Of a DNA stretch of 35,887 nucleotides, positions 1 to 7,118 are shown in pieces. Position numbers and translations under genes: made by a program. The notes beneath the pieces are model-generated. The model searched no databases. It was not told where the DNA came from and saw only the letters and a program-made list of their open reading frames with translations. Position 1 is the stretch's first letter. Every line of letters starts with the position of its first letter. Origin of the DNA: JAAGZL01 sp050297535 (GTDB lineage Bacteria; Pseudomonadota; Gammaproteobacteria; Chromatiales; Chromatiaceae); the NCBI GenBank assembly GCA_050297535.1, contig JBNKSV010000024.1, forward strand, positions 1 to 35,887, given 5' to 3'.

Positions 1-33
1 CTTTACAATGCGCAAAAGTATTTTTTCAGCACA

Positions 34-51
34 TTCATTTATTAAAATGAA
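34..51. other. A+T-rich hairpin after the small cassette-type ORF
   Basis: A perfect inverted repeat, TTCATTT-ATTA-AAATGAA, begins right after the minus-strand stop codon at 52. It has 7-bp arms and a 4-base loop. It has no G+C-rich stem and no clear T tract, so it is at best a weak terminator or mRNA end-protection hairpin. It does not carry the RYYYAAC/GTTRRRY ends of an attC site. Confidence 0.35.
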
Positions 52-225
52 TCATCTTTTCTTAATTTCAACGGAATACCAATTATATTGGTGTTGATCT
101 GGTTTTAATTTACTAAGCGCTTGATCCAGCGCGGACCTCCAATCATCAGATGTAATCTCTATTACTACATGCTTTTCATCTGGCTCTTCTGCTTCACGTA
201 TAAATCTAACATCATACACACTCAT
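52..225 (-). CDS. 57-residue hypothetical protein, probable first integron cassette gene
   Basis: The ORF starts with ATG at 225 behind a good ribosome binding site (AGGAGA, 7 bases upstream) and ends with TGA at 52. The product is small, charged and soluble, with no signal peptide or membrane segment. It begins MSVYDVRFI and ends WYSVEIKKR. A strand-helix-strand arrangement looks likely, with the helix around residues 28-41. I do not recognise the family. Its start lies 17 bp after the GTTGGGC core site and it reads away from the integrase, as the first cassette gene would. A hairpin (34-51) directly follows the stop codon. Confidence 0.7.
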   Translation of the reverse strand: MSVYDVRFIREAEEPDEKHVVIEITSDDWRSALDQALSKLKPDQHQYNWYSVEIKKR

Positions 226-241
226 AAATTTCTCCTTTTAC

Positions 242-314
242 GCCCAACAGTAGATTATACAGCTGGCACGTATATTGACTTATACGGCTGGCACCAATAT
301 TGAAATATACAGCC
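242..314 (-). other. attI: attI-like recombination region with core site
   Basis: On the minus strand, bases 248-242 read GTTGGGC, which fits the integron core-site consensus GTTRRRY. The predicted crossover is after the first G. The site lies between the integrase start (372) and the divergent small ORF (225). Two full copies and one partial copy of a 25-bp direct repeat sit on the integrase side (255-314), the position of the accessory integrase-binding repeats in attI sites such as attI1. A perfect TATAAT on the minus strand (259-254) could be the -10 box of a cassette promoter, but its -35 is weak. The assignment is inferred from position and motif. Confidence 0.65.
255..314 (+). repeat. 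Tandem 25-bp direct repeats upstream of the integrase
   Basis: Copy 1 (255-279) and copy 2 (280-304) share TTATAC-(A/G)GCTGGCAC and end in ATATTGA plus one base. A third, partial copy (305-314) has ATATACAGCC. The period is exactly 25 bp. They sit between the core site and the integrase promoter and overlap the -35 box of that promoter. They could bind integrase, or a regulator of integrase transcription, or both. Confidence 0.75.
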
Positions 315-328
315 AATTGTTCTATATT
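300..328 (+). promoter_or_regulatory. Putative sigma-70 promoter of the integrase gene
   Basis: TTGAAA (300-305) and TATATT (323-328) are separated by 17 bp, close to the sigma-70 consensus. Transcription would begin near 335, leaving a leader of about 37 bases before the ATG at 372. The -35 box overlaps the junction of repeat copies 2 and 3, so integrase bound to attI could block transcription. I found no convincing LexA box. Confidence 0.5.
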
Positions 329-371
329 CGTTCTCTATATATTCTTTGTTGAACAAAAGGCGGTTTTTTCC

Positions 372-1772
372 ATGGATTCTGGAATTCAATCTCAAAACTC
401 CTCCATTGATAGATTTTGGACTAGATATTTCGAGGTTCTGAAATTGTTTCGGGTACCTGAAAGGTCTATTCCCTGGTACCAAAAGCATATTCAAGCCTTT
501 ATTGCTGCTCATCCATCTACCCGCTTGCAGGAGCACACGCCTGAGTCGTTGCAACGTTTTCTGGAGCAGCTTGGTTGTAATGAGCAAATCGGCGAGTGGG
601 TGTTTCGGCAAAAGGTTGATGCATTGCGACTGCTGTTTTGCCATTTGCTGAAGTTTTCCTGGGCTAAGTCTTTTGATTGGAACATGTGGTCTGTTGGCGC
701 TGAGTCGTTGGGTAAAGACCAGCCATCGGTGGAATATAGTTATCGGATGATTGATAAAGGTGTCGATGAGGCGGGAAATTATCTTGCAAAGATATTTCCT
801 GAGATCTACCGCAAGTTCCTTGTGGCTATCCGTATGCCAGATTACTCCATTAATACCGAGAAGAGTTATCTTAGCTGGATTGTAAGATTCCTTCGCTTTC
901 ATCCCGAAAGGCATCCTTATAATTTTTCTGAGCCTGATGTTGCATCCTTTTTAGAGCATTTAGCTATAAAACGCAAGGTTGCCGGTGCTACCCAGGCGCA
1001 GGCATTAAATGCATTGGTGTTCTTTTTTGCCAGGGTGTTAGAGCGTCCTTTGGGAGAGATAGGTCCATTTAAAAGACCCCAAAGGCCCAAGCGCATCCCA
1101 ACGGTTTTAAGCCCAAACGAGATGCAGTCAATTTTATCTCACCTGCGCGGAATGACTGGGCTTATGGTGCATCTTATGTACGGCACCGGGTTGCGGGTTA
1201 CTGAGTGTGTCAGGTTGCGTATTTTGGATCTGGATTTTGAGTACCGAAATATCGTTGTGCGTCAGAGCAAAGGCAAAAAAGATCGTTCTGTTCCTATGCC
1301 GGACATGCTTGTTGAGCATCTGCAAAGACAGATTCAGTTTGTGCAGGAACAGCATATGCGCGATTCAGCAGCTGGGTGTGGTACCGTTTATATACCTGAG
1401 GCTCTATCCAGAAAGTACCCAAATGCAAAGAATGAGTTACGTTGGCGCTATCTTTTTCCGGCCAATCGTTTGGCGCGTGACCCGCGTTCTGATGTAGTGC
1501 GCAGGCACCATATTCATCAAACGGTGGTGCAGAAGGCTATACGTCAGGCGGCAATGAAGGCGGGGATTGTGAAGCGTGTAACCAGTCATACCATGCGACA
1601 TTCATTTGCTACGCATCTATTGGAATCTGGAGCAGATATTCGTACTGTGCAGGAGCTTTTAGGACACTCTGACGTATCCACAACCATGATCTATACACAC
1701 GTTGTAGGTCGTGGTGGCCATGCTGCCAGAAGCCCACTGGATAGGCTTAATCGAAGTTCTTCCATTATTTAG
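372..1772 (+). CDS. intI: Integron integrase (tyrosine recombinase) with an extra N-terminal domain
   Basis: This is a tyrosine recombinase that inserts and excises gene cassettes at attI and attC sites. The catalytic set is complete: R275 (GTGLRVTE), H406 and R409 (TSHTMRH), H432 (LLGHSD) and nucleophile Y441 (MIYTH). The integron-specific insertion between the two conserved boxes is present at about residues 340-363 (PEALSRKYPNA), followed by DPRSDVVRRHH, which matches IntI1 closely. IntI1 is 337 residues; this protein has 466, the difference being about 145 residues before the usual core-binding domain (which begins near residue 147). I chose ATG at 372, with AAAGG upstream, over an in-frame TTG at 300 that lies inside the promoter and repeats. 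The gene ends 107 bp before the convergent mltB stop. Confidence 0.93.
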   Translation: MDSGIQSQNSSIDRFWTRYFEVLKLFRVPERSIPWYQKHIQAFIAAHPSTRLQEHTPESLQRFLEQLGCNEQIGEWVFRQKVDALRLLFCHLLKFSWAKSFDWNMWSVGAESLGKDQPSVEYSYRMIDKGVDEAGNYLAKIFPEIYRKFLVAIRMPDYSINTEKSYLSWIVRFLRFHPERHPYNFSEPDVASFLEHLAIKRKVAGATQAQALNALVFFFARVLERPLGEIGPFKRPQRPKRIPTVLSPNEMQSILSHLRGMTGLMVHLMYGTGLRVTECVRLRILDLDFEYRNIVVRQSKGKKDRSVPMPDMLVEHLQRQIQFVQEQHMRDSAAGCGTVYIPEALSRKYPNAKNELRWRYLFPANRLARDPRSDVVRRHHIHQTVVQKAIRQAAMKAGIVKRVTSHTMRHSFATHLLESGADIRTVQELLGHSDVSTTMIYTHVVGRGGHAARSPLDRLNRSSSII

Positions 1773-1806
1773 CTGCGGTTATGATGTGATAGCTATACAT
1801 GCAAGA

Positions 1807-1830
1807 GTCCGTAACTGCGGACGATATTGT
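1807..1830 (+). terminator. Possible terminator after the integrase gene
   Basis: GTCCG-TAACTG-CGGAC (1807-1822) forms a 5-bp stem and is followed by an A/T-rich stretch including TTTT to about 1832. A second hairpin, GCCCAG-GGGA-CTGGGC (1840-1855), follows at once. Both lie between the convergent integrase and mltB genes. The stems are short, so this is a weak call. Confidence 0.35.
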
Positions 1831-1879
1831 TTTAGAATCGCCCAGGGGACTGGGCTCCTACAAGTAGTTACAAGATCGT

Positions 1880-3139
1880 CTAACGTATCTTAGACACCAG
1901 CCCTGGCGTAGGAAAACAGTCTGGTTTGATGCCGTTCTTTTGCTGCCACTCGCCGATGGAGCGGCGGGTCTTGTATCCTGGCAGGCCGTCAGCGCCGCCT
2001 ACGTCATATCCATTTTGTTCTAGCTTGCGTTGCATACGCGCAATATCCGAGCGCAGCATCTTGCCCACATCACCCCACTGCGCCTGAAAGCTACCAGAAC
2101 CGTAGGCGATACGGTCTGCCAGGTTCCCGATGTAGAGGGCGTACAGATCGGAGTTGTTGTACTCCTTGATTACATAGAAATTTGGGGTAACGACAAACTT
2201 GGGACCGTAGATTCCAGCAGGGACCAGGATCATACCCTTGGCCTTAATCTCTGGTTCGGGAAAAGGTTTGCCATTGATGCGCCCTATGCCCTGCTCCACC
2301 CATGCGGTGATTGGTTGCGCCCGGTCCGGTCCCTCCTGACCGCAAAACACCTTGGAGGAAAATGTTGCCTCGAATCCCCAATCGCGCCCACCCTGCCAAC
2401 CGGACTTGGACAGGTAGTTGGCGATGGATGCCAGGGTATCCGGCACCGAGTTCCAGATATCCCGTTTGCCGTCGCCATCGAAGTCCACCGCGTATTTGAG
2501 ATAGACCGAGGGCATGAACTGGGGTTGCCCCAGGGCACCGGCCCAGGAACTCTGCATAGCACCCTTGTTGATATAGCCCTTTTGCAGGATCTGCAACGCC
2601 GCCAGCAGCTCTTTTCTAAACAGCTCCTTGCGCGTGGACATGAAGGCCTTGGTCACCAACACCCTGAGCGCGGAATGGCCCAGATTGGCGCGTCCGTAGC
2701 TACTCTCTTTGCCCCAGATGGCCAGGAGGATGCGCCCCGGTACGCCATATCTTTTCTCGATCCGTTCGATGGTCTTGCCCCACTTTTCGGCGAGTTCGCG
2801 GCCATGACCGGCCAGTCTGTTGAGGCGGTCTTCATGGAAATAGGCTGCGGGGGAACGGAACTCCGCCTGGCTCTGTTCGCGTTTTGCCGGGGGCTTGCTG
2901 CCTGGTGGTACCAGATCCGGCAGGTCCCACTGCAGGTCGGCTCCTGATATAGCCTGTTTGAATGTCGCAGACGATATGCCGTTGCGTTTGGCCTCTGGCC
3001 AGAGGTCGTTCTGCAGCCATGCGGAGAACTGTTTTTCTACTTCGGCGTGGGATGCGGCATGGAGGGGTAGAGAAAAGAATAGAGCTAAAAAGAGCGATAC
3101 GATGTATCTAAGTATTTTAACGAATTGCGAAGAAGGCAT
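1880..3139 (-). CDS. mltB: Lytic murein transglycosylase, MltB family, with C-terminal peptidoglycan-binding domain
   Basis: The enzyme cleaves the MurNAc-GlcNAc bond of peptidoglycan with formation of 1,6-anhydro-MurNAc in the periplasm. A signal peptide covers about residues 1-29 (hydrophobic stretch, LHAASHA). There is no lipobox, unlike E. coli MltB. The SLT domain spans roughly 35-345, with the probable catalytic glutamate E145 in WGKESSYG. A PG_binding_1-like domain lies at about 355-415 (MQRKLEQNGYDVGGADG). I chose ATG at 3139, with AGGA 7 bases upstream, rather than the in-frame TTG at 3154; this gives 419 residues. It matches the group of MltB proteins with a C-terminal PG-binding domain. 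The gene stands alone, flanked by repeat DNA upstream and the integron downstream. Confidence 0.9.
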   Translation of the reverse strand: MPSSQFVKILRYIVSLFLALFFSLPLHAASHAEVEKQFSAWLQNDLWPEAKRNGISSATFKQAISGADLQWDLPDLVPPGSKPPAKREQSQAEFRSPAAYFHEDRLNRLAGHGRELAEKWGKTIERIEKRYGVPGRILLAIWGKESSYGRANLGHSALRVLVTKAFMSTRKELFRKELLAALQILQKGYINKGAMQSSWAGALGQPQFMPSVYLKYAVDFDGDGKRDIWNSVPDTLASIANYLSKSGWQGGRDWGFEATFSSKVFCGQEGPDRAQPITAWVEQGIGRINGKPFPEPEIKAKGMILVPAGIYGPKFVVTPNFYVIKEYNNSDLYALYIGNLADRIAYGSGSFQAQWGDVGKMLRSDIARMQRKLEQNGYDVGGADGLPGYKTRRSIGEWQQKNGIKPDCFPTPGLVSKIR

Positions 3140-3195
3140 AATCAATCCTATCAACTGCCAGTTAGTACGCCAAATATCACTGCTACCACTAACCC

Positions 3196-3279
3196 CCCTC
3201 TCCCTCAGGGAGAGGGTTGGGGTGAGGGATATTCAATTATACCCCCTCATCCTATCCTTCTCCCCTATGGGAGAAGGGA
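3196..3279. repeat. Composite palindromic repeat, copy 1
   Basis: Hairpin A is CCCTCTCCC-TCA-GGGAGAGGG (3196-3216), followed by TTGGGGTGAGGG. After a short A/T spacer comes CCCCCTCATCC and hairpin B, TTCTCCC-CTAT-GGGAGAA (about 3259-3276). The GGTGAGGG and CCCTCATC segments are inverted relative to each other, so the unit is two hairpins facing each other. The same unit occurs near 33073 and 35046. It lies between the mltB start and the tpm end. It resembles REP/BIME-type intergenic palindromes. Confidence 0.8.
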
Positions 3280-3405
3280 CGCACTAACATTGTTCTCATA
3301 ACTAGAAACACCTGTGCGCATGTAAAAAGTCTTCAGCACCACTAGTTATCAAGTTATCCAACAAACCATATAGGACAACAGTGAGCCAATATTAACAAAT
3401 GGTCG

Positions 3406-4092
3406 CTATTTCCGCCGCAGCATATAGATATGCTCTGACAACCTACTAAGTCCCCTGCCTATGTATCTGGCGGTGTCTTTCAGCAGATCCAGAGTATGCA
3501 GATGGGTTATCTGAAAGTCATCACCAAAGAGGGCATTCACCTCTGCCTCTGGCACTGAATAGGGCGGACCCTGCATCTCGTCCTGCGGGTAGTCCATCGC
3601 CACCAGCAGAACCTTGCCTCCGGCAGGCAATAGCTCCGCCAACAGTCTGGCATAGGCCTGGCGGTATTTCGCATCCAACGCCACCAGAGAGGCGCGATCG
3701 TACACCGCTGCAACTCCAGAAAGCAGCTCAGGGGTGAGCCGGAAGATATCGCCACACAGGAGTTCGTACCCTTCAGATTGGAAGCGCTGGAACGGTCCCG
3801 AATCTGTGCGTTCCGGGGTCACCCCCCGATCAGAAAAGAAGCCTGCAACGGCTATGGCACTGATCTCAACCCCGACGATGGTATGCCCCTGTTGCGCCAG
3901 CCAGACCATGTCCCTGCTCTTGCCGCACAGGGGGACGAATACCCGCGCACCCGCTTCCACATCCAGCATATGCCAGTGCGACCGCAGGTGTTCGTTTATC
4001 TCTTGGTGGTGCCAGTTGGTGTTACCATCCTGCCAGCATTGGAGCCAGAACCCTGTTTGAGAATTTGAAGCGTTGTCCGTGGAATTAGCCAA
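3406..4092 (-). CDS. tpm: Thiopurine S-methyltransferase
   Basis: This cytoplasmic SAM-dependent methyltransferase, in bacteria, methylates thiopurines and selenium or tellurium oxyanion derivatives. The family signature FWLQCWQ near the N-terminus, the SAM-binding segment VFVPLCGKSRDMVWLAQQGH (about residues 51-70), GVEIS and VYDRASLVAL are all present. The length of 228 residues is usual. The start is a TTG at 4092; no ATG or GTG lies before the conserved N-terminal motif, and the ribosome binding site is poor. It sits 52 bp downstream of purA on the same strand, with a strong hairpin in between, so it is probably read partly through from purA. Confidence 0.93.
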   Translation of the reverse strand: MANSTDNASNSQTGFWLQCWQDGNTNWHHQEINEHLRSHWHMLDVEAGARVFVPLCGKSRDMVWLAQQGHTIVGVEISAIAVAGFFSDRGVTPERTDSGPFQRFQSEGYELLCGDIFRLTPELLSGVAAVYDRASLVALDAKYRQAYARLLAELLPAGGKVLLVAMDYPQDEMQGPPYSVPEAEVNALFGDDFQITHLHTLDLLKDTARYIGRGLSRLSEHIYMLRRK

Positions 4093-4104
4093 AGTCAGGG
4101 TATA

Positions 4105-4134
4105 TATACACTGGCCGATTAAGGCCAGTGTATA
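4105..4134 (-). terminator. 12-bp hairpin between purA and tpm
   Basis: A perfect inverted repeat with 12-bp arms and a 6-base loop (TATACACTGGCC-GATTAA-GGCCAGTGTATA) fills most of the gap between the purA stop and the tpm start. No T tract follows on the minus strand, so it may reduce read-through or set an RNA processing end rather than act as a full terminator. Confidence 0.5.
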
Positions 4135-4144
4135 AGATTGAGGT

Positions 4145-5440
4145 TTAACTATCGAATGGATGGCGCAGAATCAGGGTTTCGGAGCGATCCGGGCCGGTTG
4201 AGATTACGTCGATAGGTACGCCGCAAAGCTCCTCCACCTTTTTGAGATAGCTCTGGGCGGCGACCGGTAGTTTGTCATAGCTCTTGATGCCAACGGTGGA
4301 GTCGTTCCATCCTGGCACCTCTATGTACACCGGCTCACACTGGGCGATGCGGTCTGCACCGACCGGCGGAACGTCTACCCGCTGACCATCAAGCTTGTAA
4401 CCGACGCAGATCTTGATCTTCTCCAGTCCGTCCAGTACGTCCAGCTTGGTGATGCAGATGCCGGTTACGCTGTTGATCTGCAAGGAACGCTTCAGAGAGA
4501 CTATATCCAGCCAGCCGCAGCGACGCTGACGCCCGGTGGTTGCACCGAATTCGTGGCCCCTGGTACCCAGATGATCACCGACCTCATCGAACAACTCGGT
4601 CGGGAACGGCCCGGAACCGACCCGTGTGGTGTAGGCCTTTACGATACCCAGGATGTAACCCAGATCACCAGGCCCGACCCCGCTGCCACTGGCGGCGCCA
4701 CCGGCGGTGGTGGTGGACGAGGTTACATAGGGATAGGTGCCATGATCTATATCCAACAGCGCGCCCTGAGCACCTTCGAACATAATGTTGTCCCCGGCGG
4801 CTATCATCTGATGCAGGGTGCCGGTTACATCTTCCAGCATGGGCAGGATACGCTCGGCCTGGGCCAGGGTCTGATCCAGCACCTGCTGATAATCCACTGG
4901 CGCGGCCTTGAAGTAGTGTTCCAGGGCAAAATTGTGGTACTCCATCACCTCTTGCAGCCTGGCCTTGAAGTGCTCTACGTCCTGCAGCTCTCCCAAACGG
5001 ATGCCACGACGGGAGACCTTGTCTTCGTAGGCCGGGCCGATGCCGCGCCCGGTGGTGCCGATGGCCTTGCTGCCGCGTGCGGCCTCGCGGGCCTGATCCA
5101 GGGCGATGTGGTATGGCAGGATCAAGGGGCAGGATTCGCTGATACCCAGACGTGACATCACAGGAATGCCGCTCTGCTCCAGCTTATCCACCTCGTGCAG
5201 CAAGGCCTCTGGTGACAACACCACTCCGTTGCCGATCAGGCAGTGCACATTCTCGCGCAGGATACCGGAAGGAATCAGGTGTAGAACGGTCTTCTCACCA
5301 TTGATTACCAGCGTGTGTCCGGCGTTGTGTCCGCCCTGAAAACGCACCACCGCCTTGGCACGATCGGTAAGAAGATCGACAATCTTACCCTTGCCCTCGT
5401 CACCCCATTGGGTGCCGATAACCACGACATTTCTACCCAT
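4145..5440 (-). CDS. purA: Adenylosuccinate synthetase
   Basis: PurA makes adenylosuccinate from IMP, aspartate and GTP, the first committed step from IMP to AMP. The N-terminal loop GTQWGDEGKGK carries the catalytic D14, and GGHNAGHT carries the catalytic H42. GSKAIGTTGRGIGP and the C-terminal GPDRSETL (guanine binding) are also present. The length of 431 residues is typical. It lies 49 bp downstream of hisZ in the same direction, the normal order in many Gammaproteobacteria. Confidence 0.97.
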   Translation of the reverse strand: MGRNVVVIGTQWGDEGKGKIVDLLTDRAKAVVRFQGGHNAGHTLVINGEKTVLHLIPSGILRENVHCLIGNGVVLSPEALLHEVDKLEQSGIPVMSRLGISESCPLILPYHIALDQAREAARGSKAIGTTGRGIGPAYEDKVSRRGIRLGELQDVEHFKARLQEVMEYHNFALEHYFKAAPVDYQQVLDQTLAQAERILPMLEDVTGTLHQMIAAGDNIMFEGAQGALLDIDHGTYPYVTSSTTTAGGAASGSGVGPGDLGYILGIVKAYTTRVGSGPFPTELFDEVGDHLGTRGHEFGATTGRQRRCGWLDIVSLKRSLQINSVTGICITKLDVLDGLEKIKICVGYKLDGQRVDVPPVGADRIAQCEPVYIEVPGWNDSTVGIKSYDKLPVAAQSYLKKVEELCGVPIDVISTGPDRSETLILRHPFDS

Positions 5441-5489
5441 TATCTGATTCTCTAAATGTGAATTTCTTTTCTGATTGTTTGCGGCCCGT

Positions 5490-6668
5490 TTAAACGGCTG
5501 TCACTATCCACTCTCCGCCCTGCTGTGACAGGAGCGCGTTACAGCCCATCTCCGCAGCTGATCCAACCTGACCCGGCAGCCCCATGACAACCCTTTTACC
5601 TTGCGCGCGCAATCTTGCAATCGCCCGGTATTGGCCAGGATCATCCGACCAGGGAGCAAATATACCATCATTGGCGCCCTGCTCCATACCTTTATTCAGA
5701 CGCATCAGCAACTTCAGGTCAGAGCTGAAGCCGCAGGCTGGACGGGCCCGTCCGAATGCCTCGCCGATATCATCGTAACGGCCTCCCCTGGCTATCTCCT
5801 GCCCCAAGCCGGGAACAAAGGCCGCGAACACCACCCCGGTATGGTAGTGATAACCGCGCAGTTCCGCCAAATCGAAATGCAGCGGCAGTTCCGGTATGCG
5901 CTTATTGAGCAGATCCGCCAGACGAATCAGGTCGTTCAGGGCGTCCTGTACATCCTGATTGGCGCCCGCCAGGAGCGTTTGGGCCTTACCCAATACGTCG
6001 TCCCCACTCAGTTCCGGCAAGGCCGTAAGCATGGCCGCCTCCTGCTCTCCGAGGGCAACCCTGTCGATTATCTCTTTTATCTCCGGAATGGACTTGCGCT
6101 GCAGGGCATCGAACAGCTCCATCTCACTCTGTTCCGAAAGCCCGGCCTGGCGCACCAGCCCGCGGAATATACCTACATGGCCGAGGTCGATATAGATATC
6201 TTCCAGACCGGCCAGCTTCATGGTCTCCATCATCAGGCAGATGATCTCCAGATCGCTTTCGATACCGGAGTGCCCATACAGCTCGGCCCCAACCTGCAGC
6301 GGGGCGCGGGAACCGGCAAATCCGTCGCTCTTGGTGTGCAGGACGGTGCCTGCATAGCAGAGACGGGTTGGGCTATCGTGCCGCAACTGATGGGCATCTA
6401 TACGGGCAGCTTGGGTGGTGATATCCGCCCTGATACCCAGGGTGCGGCCGGTTATCTGATCAGTGACCTTGAAGGTCTTGAGGTCCAGATCGCCCCCGGC
6501 GTTGATCAGCAGGGATTCCAGGTATTCGATGAACGGTGGGAACACCAGTTGGTAGCCCCAGCTGGCGTACAGATCCAGGAGATCGCGCCGCATCTGCTCC
6601 ACCACCGCTGATTGGGGCGGCAATACCTCATCTACGCCTTCCGGCAATAACCAGTTTTCTCTTTGCAT
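5490..6668 (-). CDS. hisZ: ATP phosphoribosyltransferase regulatory subunit
   Basis: HisZ is a histidyl-tRNA-synthetase-like protein without ligase activity. It pairs with the short form of HisG to catalyse and regulate the first step of histidine synthesis. The class II synthetase-like core is visible (LPEGVDEVLP near the N-terminus, a FPPFIEYLESL segment, LGIRADITTQAARI, and the GGRYDDIGEAFG box near residue 295). There is no C-terminal anticodon-binding domain. The length of 392 residues is normal. The ATG at 6668 starts directly at the conserved N-terminus. It follows the DUF2065 gene by 26 bp and precedes purA. Confidence 0.95.
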   Translation of the reverse strand: MQRENWLLPEGVDEVLPPQSAVVEQMRRDLLDLYASWGYQLVFPPFIEYLESLLINAGGDLDLKTFKVTDQITGRTLGIRADITTQAARIDAHQLRHDSPTRLCYAGTVLHTKSDGFAGSRAPLQVGAELYGHSGIESDLEIICLMMETMKLAGLEDIYIDLGHVGIFRGLVRQAGLSEQSEMELFDALQRKSIPEIKEIIDRVALGEQEAAMLTALPELSGDDVLGKAQTLLAGANQDVQDALNDLIRLADLLNKRIPELPLHFDLAELRGYHYHTGVVFAAFVPGLGQEIARGGRYDDIGEAFGRARPACGFSSDLKLLMRLNKGMEQGANDGIFAPWSDDPGQYRAIARLRAQGKRVVMGLPGQVGSAAEMGCNALLSQQGGEWIVTAV

Positions 6669-6694
6669 GGTCTTAACTCGTTGGAATTAGATCG

Positions 6695-6880
6695 TTAATG
6701 TACCAGATAGAGCATGGCGACTCCCAGCGCCATGCTGAGTAATCCGCTGATACGCATGGAGCGGTCGTCCACCTCACACATAGTACGCAATATTTTGCGC
6801 ATGGCGCCTGGATTGAGGAATGGCAAAACCCCCTCAATAACAAATACCAATGCTAAGGCCGCTAGCAGATCATGCCACAT
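6695..6880 (-). CDS. yjeT: DUF2065 (YjeT-type) small membrane protein
   Basis: This is a 61-residue protein with two hydrophobic segments, about residues 2-18 and 42-59, separated by a charged middle (ILRTMCEVDDRSMRISG). The pattern fits the DUF2065/YjeT family, regularly found between hflC and hisZ-purA. Its function is unknown. I chose ATG at 6880, which has GGAGAG 6 bases upstream and begins the first membrane segment; the ORF stays open further upstream only through repeat DNA. A MITE-like element and the hflC terminator separate it from hflC, so it probably needs its own promoter. Confidence 0.88.
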   Translation of the reverse strand: MWHDLLAALALVFVIEGVLPFLNPGAMRKILRTMCEVDDRSMRISGLLSMALGVAMLYLVH

Positions 6881-6915
6881 AATGCTCTCCGATCGTCGCT
6901 TCTGCTTGTTTCTAA

Positions 6916-7049
6916 GAAAGCTCTGATTAATTCGTTGTTCCCGCGCAGGCGGGATCGCCCCAGGCAACGGCGAAGCCAATCCATGTGTTTGATTTTCCTG
7001 GATCCCCGCCTGCGCTGGGATGACGAAAATACGCTAAATCAGAGGTTCC
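6916..7049. mobile_element. MITE-like repeat, copy 1, with 4-bp target duplication
   Basis: A 134-bp segment has imperfect terminal inverted repeats: GAAAGCTCTGATT on the left and GGAACCTCTGATT (reverse complement) on the right, 11 of 13 matching. Internal inverted repeats are of the type CCCGCGCAGGCGGG. It is flanked by CTAA on both sides (6912-6915 and 7050-7053). CTAA fits the YTAR target of the IS5 subgroup, so mobilisation by an IS5-family transposase is a reasonable inference. No transposase ORF is inside. A longer relative lies at 19349-19522. Confidence 0.7.
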
Positions 7050-7056
7050 CTAAAGC

Positions 7057-7085
7057 AAAAAAATGCCGGGCGTTCTCCGCCCGGC
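7057..7085 (-). terminator. Rho-independent terminator after hflC
   Basis: On the minus strand an 8-bp G+C-rich stem, GCCGGGCG-GAGAA-CGCCCGGC, is followed by ATTTTTTT. It lies 33 bp after the hflC stop and ends the hflX-hflK-hflC transcription unit. DUF2065, hisZ and purA would then be a separate unit. Confidence 0.9.
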
Positions 7086-7118
7086 CATTGTATCAAAAGG
7101 CTTTATCTTGCCGTCCTG

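Larger units (their letters stand above)
1..1772. mobile_element. Integron, integrase end, cut by the left edge
   Basis: Three parts line up as in classical integrons. An integron-type integrase is encoded on the plus strand (372-1772). A recombination region with a GTTRRRY-type core site and tandem repeats lies at 242-314. A small divergent ORF (225-52, minus) begins just beyond the core site, where the first cassette should be. No attC could be found in the 51 bases left after that ORF, so the cassette end and the rest of the array, if any, lie outside the window. The right limit is functional only; no boundary repeat was seen between the integrase and the following mltB gene. Confidence 0.75.

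Noticed and set aside
226..371. Possible LexA box for SOS control of the integrase
   Set aside because: No CTG-N10-CAG with adequate match was found in the promoter region.
255..914. 219-codon open frame on the minus strand opposite the integrase
   Set aside because: It is antisense to the clearly conserved integrase gene, covers the promoter and repeats, and its translation shows no family features.
1878..1895. GTCTAAC fits the RYYYAAC half of an attC site and lies in a small inverted repeat near the integrase end
   Set aside because: No matching GTTRRRY lies at attC distance, and the site overlaps the mltB stop codon; probably chance.
5601..6611. 336-codon open frame on the plus strand opposite hisZ
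   Set aside because: It is antisense to conserved hisZ, with no recognisable motif.
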